Of a stretch of 9,552 nucleotides of DNA, positions 1 to 6,413 are shown piece after piece (position 1 is the stretch's first letter; the number at the start of each line of letters is the position of its first letter). The DNA is from JBHGYD01 sp041920415 (lineage in GTDB: Bacteria; Bacillota; Bacilli; Bacillales; Anoxybacillaceae), in NCBI GenBank assembly GCA_041920415.1, contig JBHGYD010000026.1:1-9552 (forward strand). The letters are read 5' to 3'. Made by a program: the position numbers and the translations under genes. The notes below the pieces were generated by a model that saw only the letters and a program-made list of their open reading frames with translations, did not search any database and was not told the DNA's origin.

Positions 1-137
1 TCCTCAGACCGGAAGTTTGCCGCTCGCTTCCTTCAGATTCCATGTCGCCATGGACACCCTTGCGTTAAGCTAACTGCTACTTCTGCCTTCGCAGCTCGGG
101 ACTTGCACCCTATAGATTACACCCATGCCGGGCGCAC
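1..137 (-). mobile_element. Group IIC intron, 5' end (domain I part), cut by the window edge
   Basis: Read on the minus strand, the intron begins at 137 with GTGCGCCCGGCATGGGTG, which fits the GUGYG 5' consensus of group II introns. The following bases (GGGTGCAAGTCCCG, AGGCAGAAGTAGCAGTTAGC, AAGGGTGTCC, GGAATCTGAAGGAAGC, AAACTTCCGGTCTGAGGA) match what I remember of domain I of the Oceanobacillus iheyensis group IIC intron. Group IIC introns are ribozyme retroelements that insert behind transcription terminators, and this one lies right behind a terminator-like hairpin (146-172), as expected. The intron-encoded reverse transcriptase, domains V/VI and 3' end must lie left of base 1, so activity cannot be judged. 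Confidence 0.88.
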
Positions 138-172
138 AAGAAGAAGAAAATCGGGTGCAACCCCCAATTTTC
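138..172 (-). terminator. Intrinsic terminator of the sugar-binding protein gene and 5' exon of the intron
   Basis: On the minus strand, arms GAAAATTGGG (172-163) and CCCGATTTTC (155-146) pair over 10 bp, with one G-U wobble that is only paired in minus-strand RNA. The loop is 7 nt, and TTCTTCTT follows at 145-138. The hairpin starts 14 nt after the stop codon of the binding-protein gene. The intron begins immediately after the T-rich tail. Confidence 0.8.
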
Positions 173-185
173 TTCCCTTATCTTC

Positions 186-1427
186 CTATTGACGTCCTTG
201 TACTTTTTTCCATTCAGAGTCCATATTTTTTAAGAATCCATCGACATCTTTATCATGAGTTAATTGTTGTAAAAGGTTTGCTAATCCGATGCCAACAGGA
301 ATATAATGGTCTGGGAAGTCAACAAGCGCACCTTTGGCAAAGCTTTCTTTTAATCCGTCAAGGGTAGGGTCATCTTGTGTAAGTCCTTTGATGGCAGAGA
401 ATGCATTTTGTTCAGTAATATACGTTTTCGCATTTTCAGCATTTAATAAGAAATCAACAAATTTTTTTGCTTCTTTCGGATGTTTCGATGTTTTGGAAAT
501 CGCTAATAGAAGGTCGACGCCAGACACTAATTTCGTTTGTTCGGGGTCATTCGTTACTGGATAAGGGAATACACCTAGCTCAATGTTTGGATTGGCTTTT
601 TTAATTTCTGGAATCGCCCAAATCCCTTGTAAATACATCGCTGATTCGCCTTTCGCAAAAGCGACGTTTCCATCTGCATAGCCTTTTCCAAAATTGTCTT
701 TATGACCGTATTCTAGTAATTTTACAAACTTTTCGGTCGCTTCTTTATATCCTTCTTTGAAGTTTGTCTGTCCTTTGTTTAAATCTTGGAAGAACGTTTT
801 TCCTTGTGTGTTAGCTGCAAGTGCATTGTAAGCTGGCAAGGTTGTCCAAGCGTCTTTAAAGGTAAAATAAAACGGCGTTTTTCCAGCCGCTTTTACTTTT
901 TCTGCCACGGCGATAAATTCATCCCATGTTTTCGGAACGGTTAAGCCAAGTTCTTTAAATATCGCTTTATTATAAATAACACCGTCTGCGTTGGCCGCAT
1001 ATGGTATGGCATATACTTTATCTAATCCCGTCACATCGTGTAACATCTGGATGTAAGCAGGCTGAATATTATCGAGTTCAGAGGCGTTCGTCAAATCTTC
1101 AAACACGCCGGCCTTCGATAATTCAGCAAACGTCGTGTCTGCCCCGATTCCAACAACGTCTGGAACATCACGTTTCGCCGCGCGAGTTTTTAAAACTGTT
1201 TCAGCTTCTGGTGGATTCGCGTTAACTACGTCAATGTTTGGATTTTCTTTTTCAAATTTTTCGATTAATTTATCAAACGTGTCTTTTGCTTCTGATTTGT
1301 AATGGAAAAATTCAATTTTTACTTTTTTTCCTGAACTGCTTGATGCTTCTTCGCTTTTGCTTCCACACGCGCTAAGCACAGAAAAAACTAATGCGCTTGA
1401 CATGACAAGTGCCATTGTTTTTTTCAT
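186..1427 (-). CDS. ABC transporter sugar-binding lipoprotein (MsmE/raffinose-melibiose type)
   Basis: A 413-residue extracytoplasmic solute-binding protein that should capture a sugar or oligosaccharide for an ABC importer. The N-terminus is a lipoprotein signal: MKK, a hydrophobic stretch, then LSAC with the lipidated cysteine at residue 21, followed by a Ser/Glu-rich linker. The body has family-1 binding-protein features: a KVKIEFFHY first strand, YAIPYAANADGVIYNK in the hinge region, and the LGLTVPKTWDEF segment. The start is ATG 1427, because GGGGGAG sits 6 nt upstream; an upstream ATG at 1442 has no ribosome binding site. A LacI-type regulator precedes it on the same strand, which points to a sugar-induced unit. 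The overall look is closest to the MsmE/MelE alpha-galactoside group, but the substrate is not proven. No permease or ATPase gene is in the window; any would lie beyond the terminator and the intron. Confidence 0.9.
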   Translation of the reverse strand: MKKTMALVMSSALVFSVLSACGSKSEEASSSSGKKVKIEFFHYKSEAKDTFDKLIEKFEKENPNIDVVNANPPEAETVLKTRAAKRDVPDVVGIGADTTFAELSKAGVFEDLTNASELDNIQPAYIQMLHDVTGLDKVYAIPYAANADGVIYNKAIFKELGLTVPKTWDEFIAVAEKVKAAGKTPFYFTFKDAWTTLPAYNALAANTQGKTFFQDLNKGQTNFKEGYKEATEKFVKLLEYGHKDNFGKGYADGNVAFAKGESAMYLQGIWAIPEIKKANPNIELGVFPYPVTNDPEQTKLVSGVDLLLAISKTSKHPKEAKKFVDFLLNAENAKTYITEQNAFSAIKGLTQDDPTLDGLKESFAKGALVDFPDHYIPVGIGLANLLQQLTHDKDVDGFLKNMDSEWKKVQGRQ

Positions 1428-1451
1428 TACAAACTCCCCCATTTTGCTTTT

Positions 1452-1466
1452 TGTTAACGCTTACTT
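1452..1466 (-). promoter_or_regulatory. cre-like / LacI-type operator before the binding-protein gene
   Basis: Minus-strand AAGTAAGCGTTAACA fits the catabolite-control consensus WTGNAANCGNWNNCW except at its second base. It has the central CG typical of LacI/CcpA sites, and GTAAGCGTTAAC is nearly palindromic. It lies 25-39 nt upstream of the ATG at 1427. It could be a CcpA site for glucose repression or an operator of the local regulator. No good sigma-A promoter is visible close by. Confidence 0.5.
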
Positions 1467-1533
1467 TCTTCGATACAACTTTTCACCCGGTGTTTCTGGC
1501 CGCTCACCTCCTTTAAGTGTAGAGCGAAGACAC

Positions 1534-2553
1534 TTACTCTTTTTTCATTCCACAACTTTCACGAATGATCAGCTTCGCTGGAGTAAGAATTTTAATAGGG
1601 ATTTCTCTTCCATTCATTCTCTCGTACAAAGCATTCACTGCGATTTTTCCCATTTCATATGTGTACATTTTGACGGTGGAAAGGGGCGGATTCAAAAAAG
1701 CCGCAGCGTCAATATCATCAAAGCTGATGATCGAGATACCTTCTGGTACTTTTAAACCCGCTTGATGAATCGCATGTAATGCACCGATCGCCATTGGATC
1801 GCTGGCGATAACAAAAGCGCTAGGCAAATCACCTAATTCAACCGCCTTTTTCATTAATTCATACCCCTCTGCCGGTCCCCACTCTCCGATGAAAACATGT
1901 TTTTGTTGATATAGTCCCATTGCTTTCATTTTTTTTTCGAAAATTTGCTTTCTGATATCGTCGATTTCGTAACTTTTTTCGCCATTTAATTTCTTGATTG
2001 TTTCTGATCCGCCAATATAACCGATTTCCTTATGACCAAGTCTTATTAAATAGTCTAATATGTTTTCAGTTGCTGTTTCTAAATCGGAACAAACGACGTC
2101 ATATTCGTCGATATTAATTACTTGGGTGACAAATACGACATGATCTTGTACGAAATGTTGCTTAATATCATCTGGATCAATGCCACCGATTACAATCAAT
2201 CCATCGAATTCATTTAAATTTTGTATTTCAGCTCCATTGACCCTAATAACACTTGAGATGTGAATCGGCAGTTGTTCACATTGCTCTTCGATACCTTGAC
2301 GAATGGAAGCGAAATAAGGGTCATTGGCTTCGTCGTGCTGTGAAACAGCGAGAAGAAGAGCAATATGATATACTTCTTTATTCTTTTTGGAATGACGTTT
2401 CCGAATAGGCTTGTAATTGAGCTGTTTTGCAATACTAAAAACCCGTTGTCGCGTCTCTTCTGAAACAGAAAGAGTTGTATCGTTATTTAAAATTCTCGAT
2501 ACTGTCGCAATCGAAACATTCGCTTTTCGAGCAATATCTTTCATTGTGACCAT
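1534..2553 (-). CDS. LacI-family transcriptional regulator (GanR/EbgR-like)
   Basis: A 339-residue sugar-responsive DNA-binding protein. Residues 4-23 (MKDIARKANVSIATVSRILN) form the LacI-type helix-turn-helix, followed by the hinge region (SEETRQRVFSIAKQLNYKP, about residues 31-49). The rest is a periplasmic-binding-protein-like effector domain with GHKEIGYIGG, AFVIASDPMAIGAL and the conserved ISFDD near residue 280. The NNDTTLSVSEETR turn resembles GanR/EbgR-type members that control galactoside genes, a similarity judged from memory. ATG 2553 is chosen because GGTGG lies 5 nt upstream; a GTG at 2568 and an ATG at 2544 are worse placed. It precedes the sugar-binding protein gene by 106 bp, so that gene is its likely target. 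A palindrome at its own promoter suggests autoregulation. Confidence 0.9.
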   Translation of the reverse strand: MVTMKDIARKANVSIATVSRILNNDTTLSVSEETRQRVFSIAKQLNYKPIRKRHSKKNKEVYHIALLLAVSQHDEANDPYFASIRQGIEEQCEQLPIHISSVIRVNGAEIQNLNEFDGLIVIGGIDPDDIKQHFVQDHVVFVTQVINIDEYDVVCSDLETATENILDYLIRLGHKEIGYIGGSETIKKLNGEKSYEIDDIRKQIFEKKMKAMGLYQQKHVFIGEWGPAEGYELMKKAVELGDLPSAFVIASDPMAIGALHAIHQAGLKVPEGISIISFDDIDAAAFLNPPLSTVKMYTYEMGKIAVNALYERMNGREIPIKILTPAKLIIRESCGMKKE

Positions 2554-2589
2554 TAAACCACCAAGCACAGTAAATTTATTTTTAGTTAA

Positions 2590-2613
2590 TTTTACTTAAA
2601 CTATTAAGTAAAA
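2590..2613. promoter_or_regulatory. Perfect 10-bp inverted repeat, probable autoregulatory operator
   Basis: TTTTACTTAA (2590-2599) and TTAAGTAAAA (2604-2613) are exact reverse complements with a 4-bp spacer. The site overlaps the -10 element and predicted start of the regulator gene, where bound protein would block RNA polymerase. It lacks the central CG of most LacI-family operators. A third copy of the TTTTACTTAA half-site lies at 2711-2720. Confidence 0.55.
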
Positions 2614-2641
2614 TATAACAAAAAAAGCAATACGATATCAA
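2612..2641 (-). promoter_or_regulatory. Sigma-A-like promoter of the LacI-family regulator gene
   Basis: On the minus strand TTGATA (2641-2636) and TATATT (2617-2612) are 18 nt apart. Transcription would start near 2605, about 50 nt before the ATG at 2553, within the palindrome 2590-2613. Confidence 0.6.
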
Positions 2642-2826
2642 TTATTTTTTAAAAAATACTTATTTTTTAGTTAATTTCACTACACACAATTTTGAAATAC
2701 TACTATTATTTTTTACTTAAATTAACTTGTAAAAAACGATGTCTAGATTTAGATATCGTTTCAGACTGTTGACAAAATGACATTCTTTTAAAAGATAAGG
2801 AAGAATGTGTCTCCATAAGGAAGAAA

Positions 2827-2934
2827 ATGAAAAACGTTGCTTCGTCTTGTATACGTAATTCGCTACCTTTTTCAACTTCATCACAGCACAAACAAACATC
2901 GACTCCGTCCCACTTTTCCAACCCTCTAAAATGA
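2827..2934 (+). CDS. Possible 35-residue peptide, doubtful
   Basis: An ATG at 2827 follows AAGGA by 5 nt and opens a frame to TGA at 2932. The predicted peptide begins MKNVASSCIRNSLPF and is rich in Ser, Thr and Gln, with no recognised family and no membrane segment. A hairpin and a weak promoter-like pair lie upstream. The composition is not strongly gene-like and overlapping minus-strand frames are also open, so this is a low-confidence candidate only. Confidence 0.15.
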   Translation: MKNVASSCIRNSLPFSTSSQHKQTSTPSHFSNPLK

Positions 2935-3049
2935 GTTCACCACACGCCATGCTTCTCTTTCATATCGGCAAGTTTCATTCGATCATCTTTTTTCGAAAAA
3001 CATACATTCTCCGATTTTTTGGAACATCCTTGAAATGAAAAAATATGAG

Positions 3050-3068
3050 AACAACACATTGTGTTGTT
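3050..3068. promoter_or_regulatory. Perfect 9-bp inverted repeat, possible operator upstream of the VOC gene
   Basis: AACAACACATTGTGTTGTT is an exact inverted repeat with 9-bp arms around one central T. It lies about 120 bp upstream of the VOC start. There is no T-run on either side, so a DNA-binding site is likelier than a terminator. The binding protein is unknown. Confidence 0.35.
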
Positions 3069-3190
3069 AAAACCAAATGTTTTCGATTCACATATTCCAA
3101 GAAAAAGAATGTTGCTATGCAGGAAATGAAAGGAATTTTTGTCCAAAATAACGAAATGAAATAGGGATATAGGATGAAGGGAGACGAAAA

Positions 3191-3652
3191 ATGATTCAAA
3201 CGATTTATGAAACCCATTTACAAGTGAAAGATTTGGAGCGTTCGATTCAATTTTACCAAACGCTCGGTCTTCCATTGGCCCATAAAATTGAGGCAAGAAG
3301 ATGTGCTTTCTTCTATGTGGGACAACATCGGCAAATGCTTGGCTTATGGGAAGTACCAAAAGATCAAGAGGTAAAGAGAAGCCATTTTGCGTTTGGAGTG
3401 GAACTCGATGATTTAATGAATGCAAATGCATGGTTACAAAGCAAAAGAATCGAACCTGTTGGTTCTTTCGGTAAAGAACCTATTGAACCGCTTGTTCATA
3501 CATGGATGCCCGCTGCCAGCGTCTATTTCCATGATCCAGACGGAAACAGTTTAGAACTCATCTCTTGGCTAGAAGGTGAACCAATGGTACTGGATTATGT
3601 TCCGTACTTGAGTGAATGGAATAAGTTGAAATCAAAAAATATAAAAGATTAG
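3191..3652 (+). CDS. VOC-superfamily (glyoxalase/dioxygenase fold) protein
   Basis: A 153-residue single-domain protein of the vicinal oxygen chelate superfamily, whose members include glyoxalase I, fosfomycin-resistance enzymes and extradiol dioxygenases. The first module starts THLQVKDLERSIQFYQTLGL and the second ends VYFHDPDGNSLELISW. Candidate metal ligands are His9, His65 (in SHFAFGVEL) and Glu122 (in SLELIS), the usual positions for this fold. The start ATG is preceded by GGGAG with suitable spacing. It stands alone on the plus strand, convergent with glpD. The substrate cannot be read from the sequence: it could be a detoxification enzyme for an electrophile or antibiotic. The last 20 or so residues are a polar tail outside the fold. 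Confidence 0.85.
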   Translation: MIQTIYETHLQVKDLERSIQFYQTLGLPLAHKIEARRCAFFYVGQHRQMLGLWEVPKDQEVKRSHFAFGVELDDLMNANAWLQSKRIEPVGSFGKEPIEPLVHTWMPAASVYFHDPDGNSLELISWLEGEPMVLDYVPYLSEWNKLKSKNIKD

Positions 3653-3735
3653 ATAAAAACTGCCCTTGCTTGGAACCCTCATCGTAGACACACTTACCTT
3701 TTCGAGAGGGCTCCAATGCAAGAGCGTTTTTTATC
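3653..3735. terminator. Bidirectional terminator shared by the VOC gene and glpD
   Basis: CTTGCTTGGAACCCTC (3665-3680) pairs with GAGGGCTCCAATGCAAG (3706-3722), with one bulge and one mismatch, around a 25-nt loop. The plus strand continues GCGTTTTTTATC and the minus strand continues GGCAGTTTTTATC, so each direction has its own U-tract. It lies just after the VOC stop (3652) and about 60 bp past the glpD stop, as expected between convergent genes. Confidence 0.75.
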
Positions 3736-3785
3736 AAATTCCATTATTTTATATCACAAAATACAAACTCCTCGCTCCGCTCTCT

Positions 3786-5465
3786 TCAACGCGCCAACGG
3801 CTCAGATGAGTTGTAATCACACGGCACGACCGCATCGTGCAATGCTTGTTCAAGTTCCTTGCTGTATGCTTGTTTTTGTTCACCCGACCATTTCAAATAA
3901 TCGGCCATAAAGTTGATAACTGGTGCTTTCCATTTTCGTACCCAAGCGATGTCAAAGAATAGCGCCCCTGTTCGTCGAATAAAATAATCGACTGGCTTTA
4001 CGGTCATTTCTTCTTCCATCGCATAAACGAGCGTAACAAATACATCGAGTGGAAGACCGCTATCGGAATCATATTGTTGGCTAAGTTCAAGTAAGCGGTC
4101 GACATTCGTGCCGTATTGTTTGGCGAGTCGTTCCCCTTCTTGTTTTGTAAAGCCATATTGCACCGCTTCTTCTGCTTTTTTGGCGATAAAAGAAGGCAAC
4201 GCATGTGAGCCGCCGACATCTCCTCCTGAAATCGGGAGATGTTTCGTTTGACAAGGACGGAATGTCAACCCTTTCTCTTTTTCAAGCTGTTTTGCTACAA
4301 GGTCAACAACCATTTCTGCCATTTTGCGATAACCGGTTAACTTTCCTCCGGCAATTGTAATGAGTCCTGATGGTGATTGCCAAATTTCATCTTTTCGCGA
4401 AATTTCCGATGGGCTTTTTCCTTCTTCATAAATGAGCGGTCGCACTCCAGCCCAGCTTGATTCGATATCTGCCTCCATTATATGCACGCTCGGGAACATG
4501 TAACGAATCGCGTTCATTAAGTACTCTCGATCATCGGATGTCATTGTTGGATGGGCGATATCGTCATTATAAAACGTATCAGTCGTGCCGACATACGTTT
4601 TTCCGTCACGCGGAATGGCAAATACCATGCGTCCATCTGGTGTATCAAAATAAATGGCCTGTTTTAATGGGAACCGTTTTTGGTCGATGACGATATGAAC
4701 TCCTTTTGTTAGTTGCAGCATTTTTCCGTTTTTCGAGCGATCTTTTTCGCGCAATGTATCGACCCACGGACCAGCGGCATTAATGATTTTTTTGGCATAC
4801 AAGTTGTAGAAGCGACCGCTCATTTGGTCACGGCAGCGGGCACCGATGATATGGCCGTTTTCGTAAAGAAACTCCTCGACTTTTGTATAATTGATCGCAT
4901 GCGCCCCTTGCTCGACAGCTTTTTTGATCACTTCAAGCGTCAAACGGGCATCATCGGTGCGATACTCGACATAATAGCCGCTACCAAGAAGTCCTTCTTT
5001 TTTCAAAAGCGGTTCTTTTTTTAATGTCTCCTCCACACTTAACATCGTGCGTCGTTCGCTTTTCTTTACGCCCGCTAAATAATCATACACTCGCAAGCCA
5101 ATGGATGTACTCCATTTGCCGAATGTTCCTTCTTTATAAATCGGAAGTAACATCCATTCAGGGGTCGTGACATGTGGACCATTTTCATACACAATCGCCC
5201 GTTCTTTTCCGACTTCAGCGACCATTTTCACTTCTAACTGTTTTAAATAACGAAGCCCACCATGCACAAGCTTTGTGGAACGGCTGGATGTTCCTGCCGC
5301 AAAATCTTGCATCTCAACTAATGCCGTTTTCATACCGCGTGTCACTGCATCTAGTGCAATGCCACATCCCGTAATTCCACCGCCAATAATGAGAACATCA
5401 TATTGATGACGACTCATTTCTTCTAAACGTTGATGACGATCAACACTCGAAAATGATAATACCAT
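3786..5465 (-). CDS. glpD: Aerobic glycerol-3-phosphate dehydrogenase
   Basis: A 559-residue FAD-dependent enzyme that oxidises sn-glycerol-3-phosphate to dihydroxyacetone phosphate at the membrane and passes electrons to the quinone pool. The N-terminal FAD-binding motif is GGGITGCG (residues 28-35), followed by the family signature AGTSSRSTKLVHGGLRYL (57-74). The central region has INAAGPWVD, and SSWAGVRPL and IAGGKLTGYRKMAE mark the end of the oxidoreductase fold. The C-terminal helical domain (from about residue 400) carries YAMEEEMTVKPVDYFIRRTGALF. The length is close to Bacillus GlpD (about 555). ATG 5465 is used because GGGGAGG precedes it; upstream in-frame ATGs fall inside the leader terminator. 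glpP lies directly upstream and the leader carries its target, so expression should depend on glycerol-3-phosphate. No glpF or glpK is present here. Confidence 0.97.
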   Translation of the reverse strand: MVLSFSSVDRHQRLEEMSRHQYDVLIIGGGITGCGIALDAVTRGMKTALVEMQDFAAGTSSRSTKLVHGGLRYLKQLEVKMVAEVGKERAIVYENGPHVTTPEWMLLPIYKEGTFGKWSTSIGLRVYDYLAGVKKSERRTMLSVEETLKKEPLLKKEGLLGSGYYVEYRTDDARLTLEVIKKAVEQGAHAINYTKVEEFLYENGHIIGARCRDQMSGRFYNLYAKKIINAAGPWVDTLREKDRSKNGKMLQLTKGVHIVIDQKRFPLKQAIYFDTPDGRMVFAIPRDGKTYVGTTDTFYNDDIAHPTMTSDDREYLMNAIRYMFPSVHIMEADIESSWAGVRPLIYEEGKSPSEISRKDEIWQSPSGLITIAGGKLTGYRKMAEMVVDLVAKQLEKEKGLTFRPCQTKHLPISGGDVGGSHALPSFIAKKAEEAVQYGFTKQEGERLAKQYGTNVDRLLELSQQYDSDSGLPLDVFVTLVYAMEEEMTVKPVDYFIRRTGALFFDIAWVRKWKAPVINFMADYLKWSGEQKQAYSKELEQALHDAVVPCDYNSSEPLAR

Positions 5466-5482
5466 AAAAAATTCCTCCCCTC

Positions 5483-5546
5483 GAAAATAAAAAGAGACCA
5501 TAACAAACACGACAAGCCGGTTGCTTATCATGTATGCATGGTCTCT
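5483..5546 (-). terminator. glpD leader terminator, predicted target of GlpP antitermination
   Basis: On the minus strand AGAGACCAT (5546-5538) pairs with ATGGTCTCT (5501-5493), and TTTTTATTTT follows (5492-5483). The 36-nt loop holds a second short stem, GATAAGC with GCTTGTC around AACCG, including one G-U pair. The hairpin ends about 20 nt before the glpD start, so the gene is expressed only on readthrough. In Bacillus subtilis, GlpP with glycerol-3-phosphate acts on such glp leaders; the upstream stretch TAGGAGAGACC is the likely recognition region. Confidence 0.82.
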
Positions 5547-5579
5547 CCTAATCTCCTGACATTATATTAACTTGCTTTT

Positions 5580-5609
5580 ATTATAAAACAAAACGAGGTC
5601 GTTTGACTA
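5580..5609 (-). promoter_or_regulatory. Promoter of glpD
   Basis: TATAAT (5585-5580, minus strand) is a perfect -10. TAGTCA (5609-5604) is a partial -35 with an 18-nt spacer. Transcription would start near 5573, giving a leader of about 108 nt that contains the terminator. The spacer holds the palindrome AAACGAGGTCGTTT (5591-5604). Confidence 0.65.
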
Positions 5610-5621
5610 GTAAAAAATTCA

Positions 5622-6206
5622 CTAACACACTTCATAATGTTTCCACAATTCTTTATTCGATGTCGTAATCGCCGTCGCTCCTGCTTCAAGCGCACGTTCG
5701 ACGTCATCAATGGTACGAATGAGCCCTCCGGCCAATATCGGTATTCCCGTCCGTTCTTTTACTTCGCGAATGACATGCGGCATCGCTCCAGGCATCACTT
5801 CAATAAAATCCGGCCGCGTCTTTTCGATGAGTTGGTAACTCTTTTCAAGCGCATGGGAATCAAGCAAAAAAATGCGTTGAATGGCTAGTACCTTTTTTTG
5901 CTTTGCCTTTACGATGACGCTTCCTCTTGTGGAAATAAGACCGTATGGCTTGAATTCTTGACATAAGTATTCCGCGGCGTATTCATCATGACTTAACCCT
6001 TGAATTAAGTCCGTATGGGTGATCAAGTTTTTTCCGCATTGTCTCGCGTATTGAAACACGCTTTTTAGTTGAGCGATATGTAACTCCAATAATACAGCAT
6101 GAACGTATGAACTGCTTAAAAATTTCTCAAAATCTTTCATCGTTTTAATGGCCGGAATAATTTTTTGTTGATGAATGTCCAATCCCTTCACTCCTTCCCC
6201 GTTCAT
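5622..6206 (-). CDS. glpP: Glycerol-3-phosphate-responsive antiterminator GlpP
   Basis: An RNA-binding regulator that, with glycerol-3-phosphate, prevents termination in the leaders of glp genes. The frame encodes up to 194 residues, against about 192 in B. subtilis. Typical segments are ITHTDLIQGLSHDEYAAEYLCQ, LISTRGSVIVKAKQKKVLAIQR, DFIEVMPGAMPHVI, IPILAGGLIRT and GATAITTSNKELW, a TIM-barrel-like phosphate-binding pattern. The start is uncertain. ATG 6206 has GGGGAGGAG almost touching it; TTG 6182 has AAGGAG at 8-nt spacing and begins (M)DIHQQKIIPAI, which aligns better with the Bacillus protein; GTG 6191 is also possible. It follows a 55-codon gene by about 10 nt and lies immediately upstream of the glpD promoter and leader it should control. 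Confidence 0.95.
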   Translation of the reverse strand: MNGEGVKGLDIHQQKIIPAIKTMKDFEKFLSSSYVHAVLLELHIAQLKSVFQYARQCGKNLITHTDLIQGLSHDEYAAEYLCQEFKPYGLISTRGSVIVKAKQKKVLAIQRIFLLDSHALEKSYQLIEKTRPDFIEVMPGAMPHVIREVKERTGIPILAGGLIRTIDDVERALEAGATAITTSNKELWKHYEVC

Positions 6207-6215
6207 CTCCTCCCC

Positions 6216-6383
6216 TTATTCATTATTTTTTGTCGCTTCAAGCGCTGTCAAGCAAGATAACGACAGCATCGTTCGCGGTTTGCAGGCGCTAATCTTAATG
6301 CCTCGCTTTTGAAATTTTTCGATGACATGTTGAATATCCTTTTTTTGACGATTCGTGGTTTCATGTAGATGGTCTACCATCAT
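6216..6383 (-). CDS. Small conserved-looking protein, 55 residues, unknown function
   Basis: A frame from ATG 6383 to TAA 6216 with a clear ribosome binding site (AAAGGTGG, 5 nt before the ATG). It lies 30 nt after the sensor kinase stop and 9 nt before the glpP ATG. The peptide starts MMVDHLHETTNRQKKDIQHV, continues IEKFQKRGIKISACKPRTML, and ends SLSCLTALEATKNNE. It is charged and probably helical in its first 30 residues, with two cysteines (34 and 44) and no membrane segment or signal peptide. A second ATG (6380) is an alternative start. I do not recognise the family. The tight spacing on both sides supports a real gene, translated as part of the kinase-glpP transcript. Confidence 0.7.
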   Translation of the reverse strand: MMVDHLHETTNRQKKDIQHVIEKFQKRGIKISACKPRTMLSLSCLTALEATKNNE

Positions 6384-6413
6384 GTTTCCCACCTTTCTCC
6401 TCGTTTTCCGTTC

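Larger units (their letters stand above)
2579..2736. repeat. Three copies of AGTTAATTT and flanking repeats upstream of the regulator
   Basis: AGTTAATTT occurs at 2584-2592 and 2669-2677 on the plus strand and at 2719-2727 on the minus strand. The first two are part of an 18-base direct repeat, TTTTTAGTTAATTTYACT, at 2579-2596 and 2664-2681, differing at one base and 85 bp apart. The first two fit an imperfect 13-bp palindrome AGTNAATTTNACT. The third lies in an A/T-rich inverted repeat with arms TTTTTTAC (2709-2716) and GTAAAAAA (2729-2736). This arrangement suggests multiple operator sites. Confidence 0.5.
2741..3190. other. Intergenic stretch without a confident gene
   Basis: About 450 bp between the LacI regulator control region and the VOC gene. 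Visible here are a weak plus-strand promoter-like pair just to the left (TTGTAA 2727-2732, TAGATA 2750-2755) and a small hairpin (ACATTCTT 2780-2787 with AAGAATGT 2801-2808). There is also a 35-codon plus-strand ORF with an AAGGA motif (2827-2934) and a perfect 9-bp inverted repeat at 3050-3068. Longer open frames on the minus strand have no convincing ribosome binding site or family signature; a decayed gene cannot be excluded. Confidence 0.5.

Noticed and set aside
138..172. Inverted repeat read as an insertion-sequence end
   Set aside because: The flanking sequence is a group II intron 5' end, and the repeat behaves as a minus-strand terminator with a wobble pair and a T-rich tail.
2706..2950. 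Overlapping minus-strand frames of 71 and 77 codons with a Cys-rich patch
   Set aside because: No ribosome binding site fits, two frames are open at once, and no family is recognisable; they overlap the regulator control region.
2937..3431. 164-codon minus-strand frame
   Set aside because: It is antisense to the well-supported VOC gene and has no family features or ribosome binding site.
5466..5531. N-terminal extension of glpD from the ATG at 5531
   Set aside because: It would translate the leader terminator hairpin; the ATG at 5465 has a strong ribosome binding site and gives the usual protein length.
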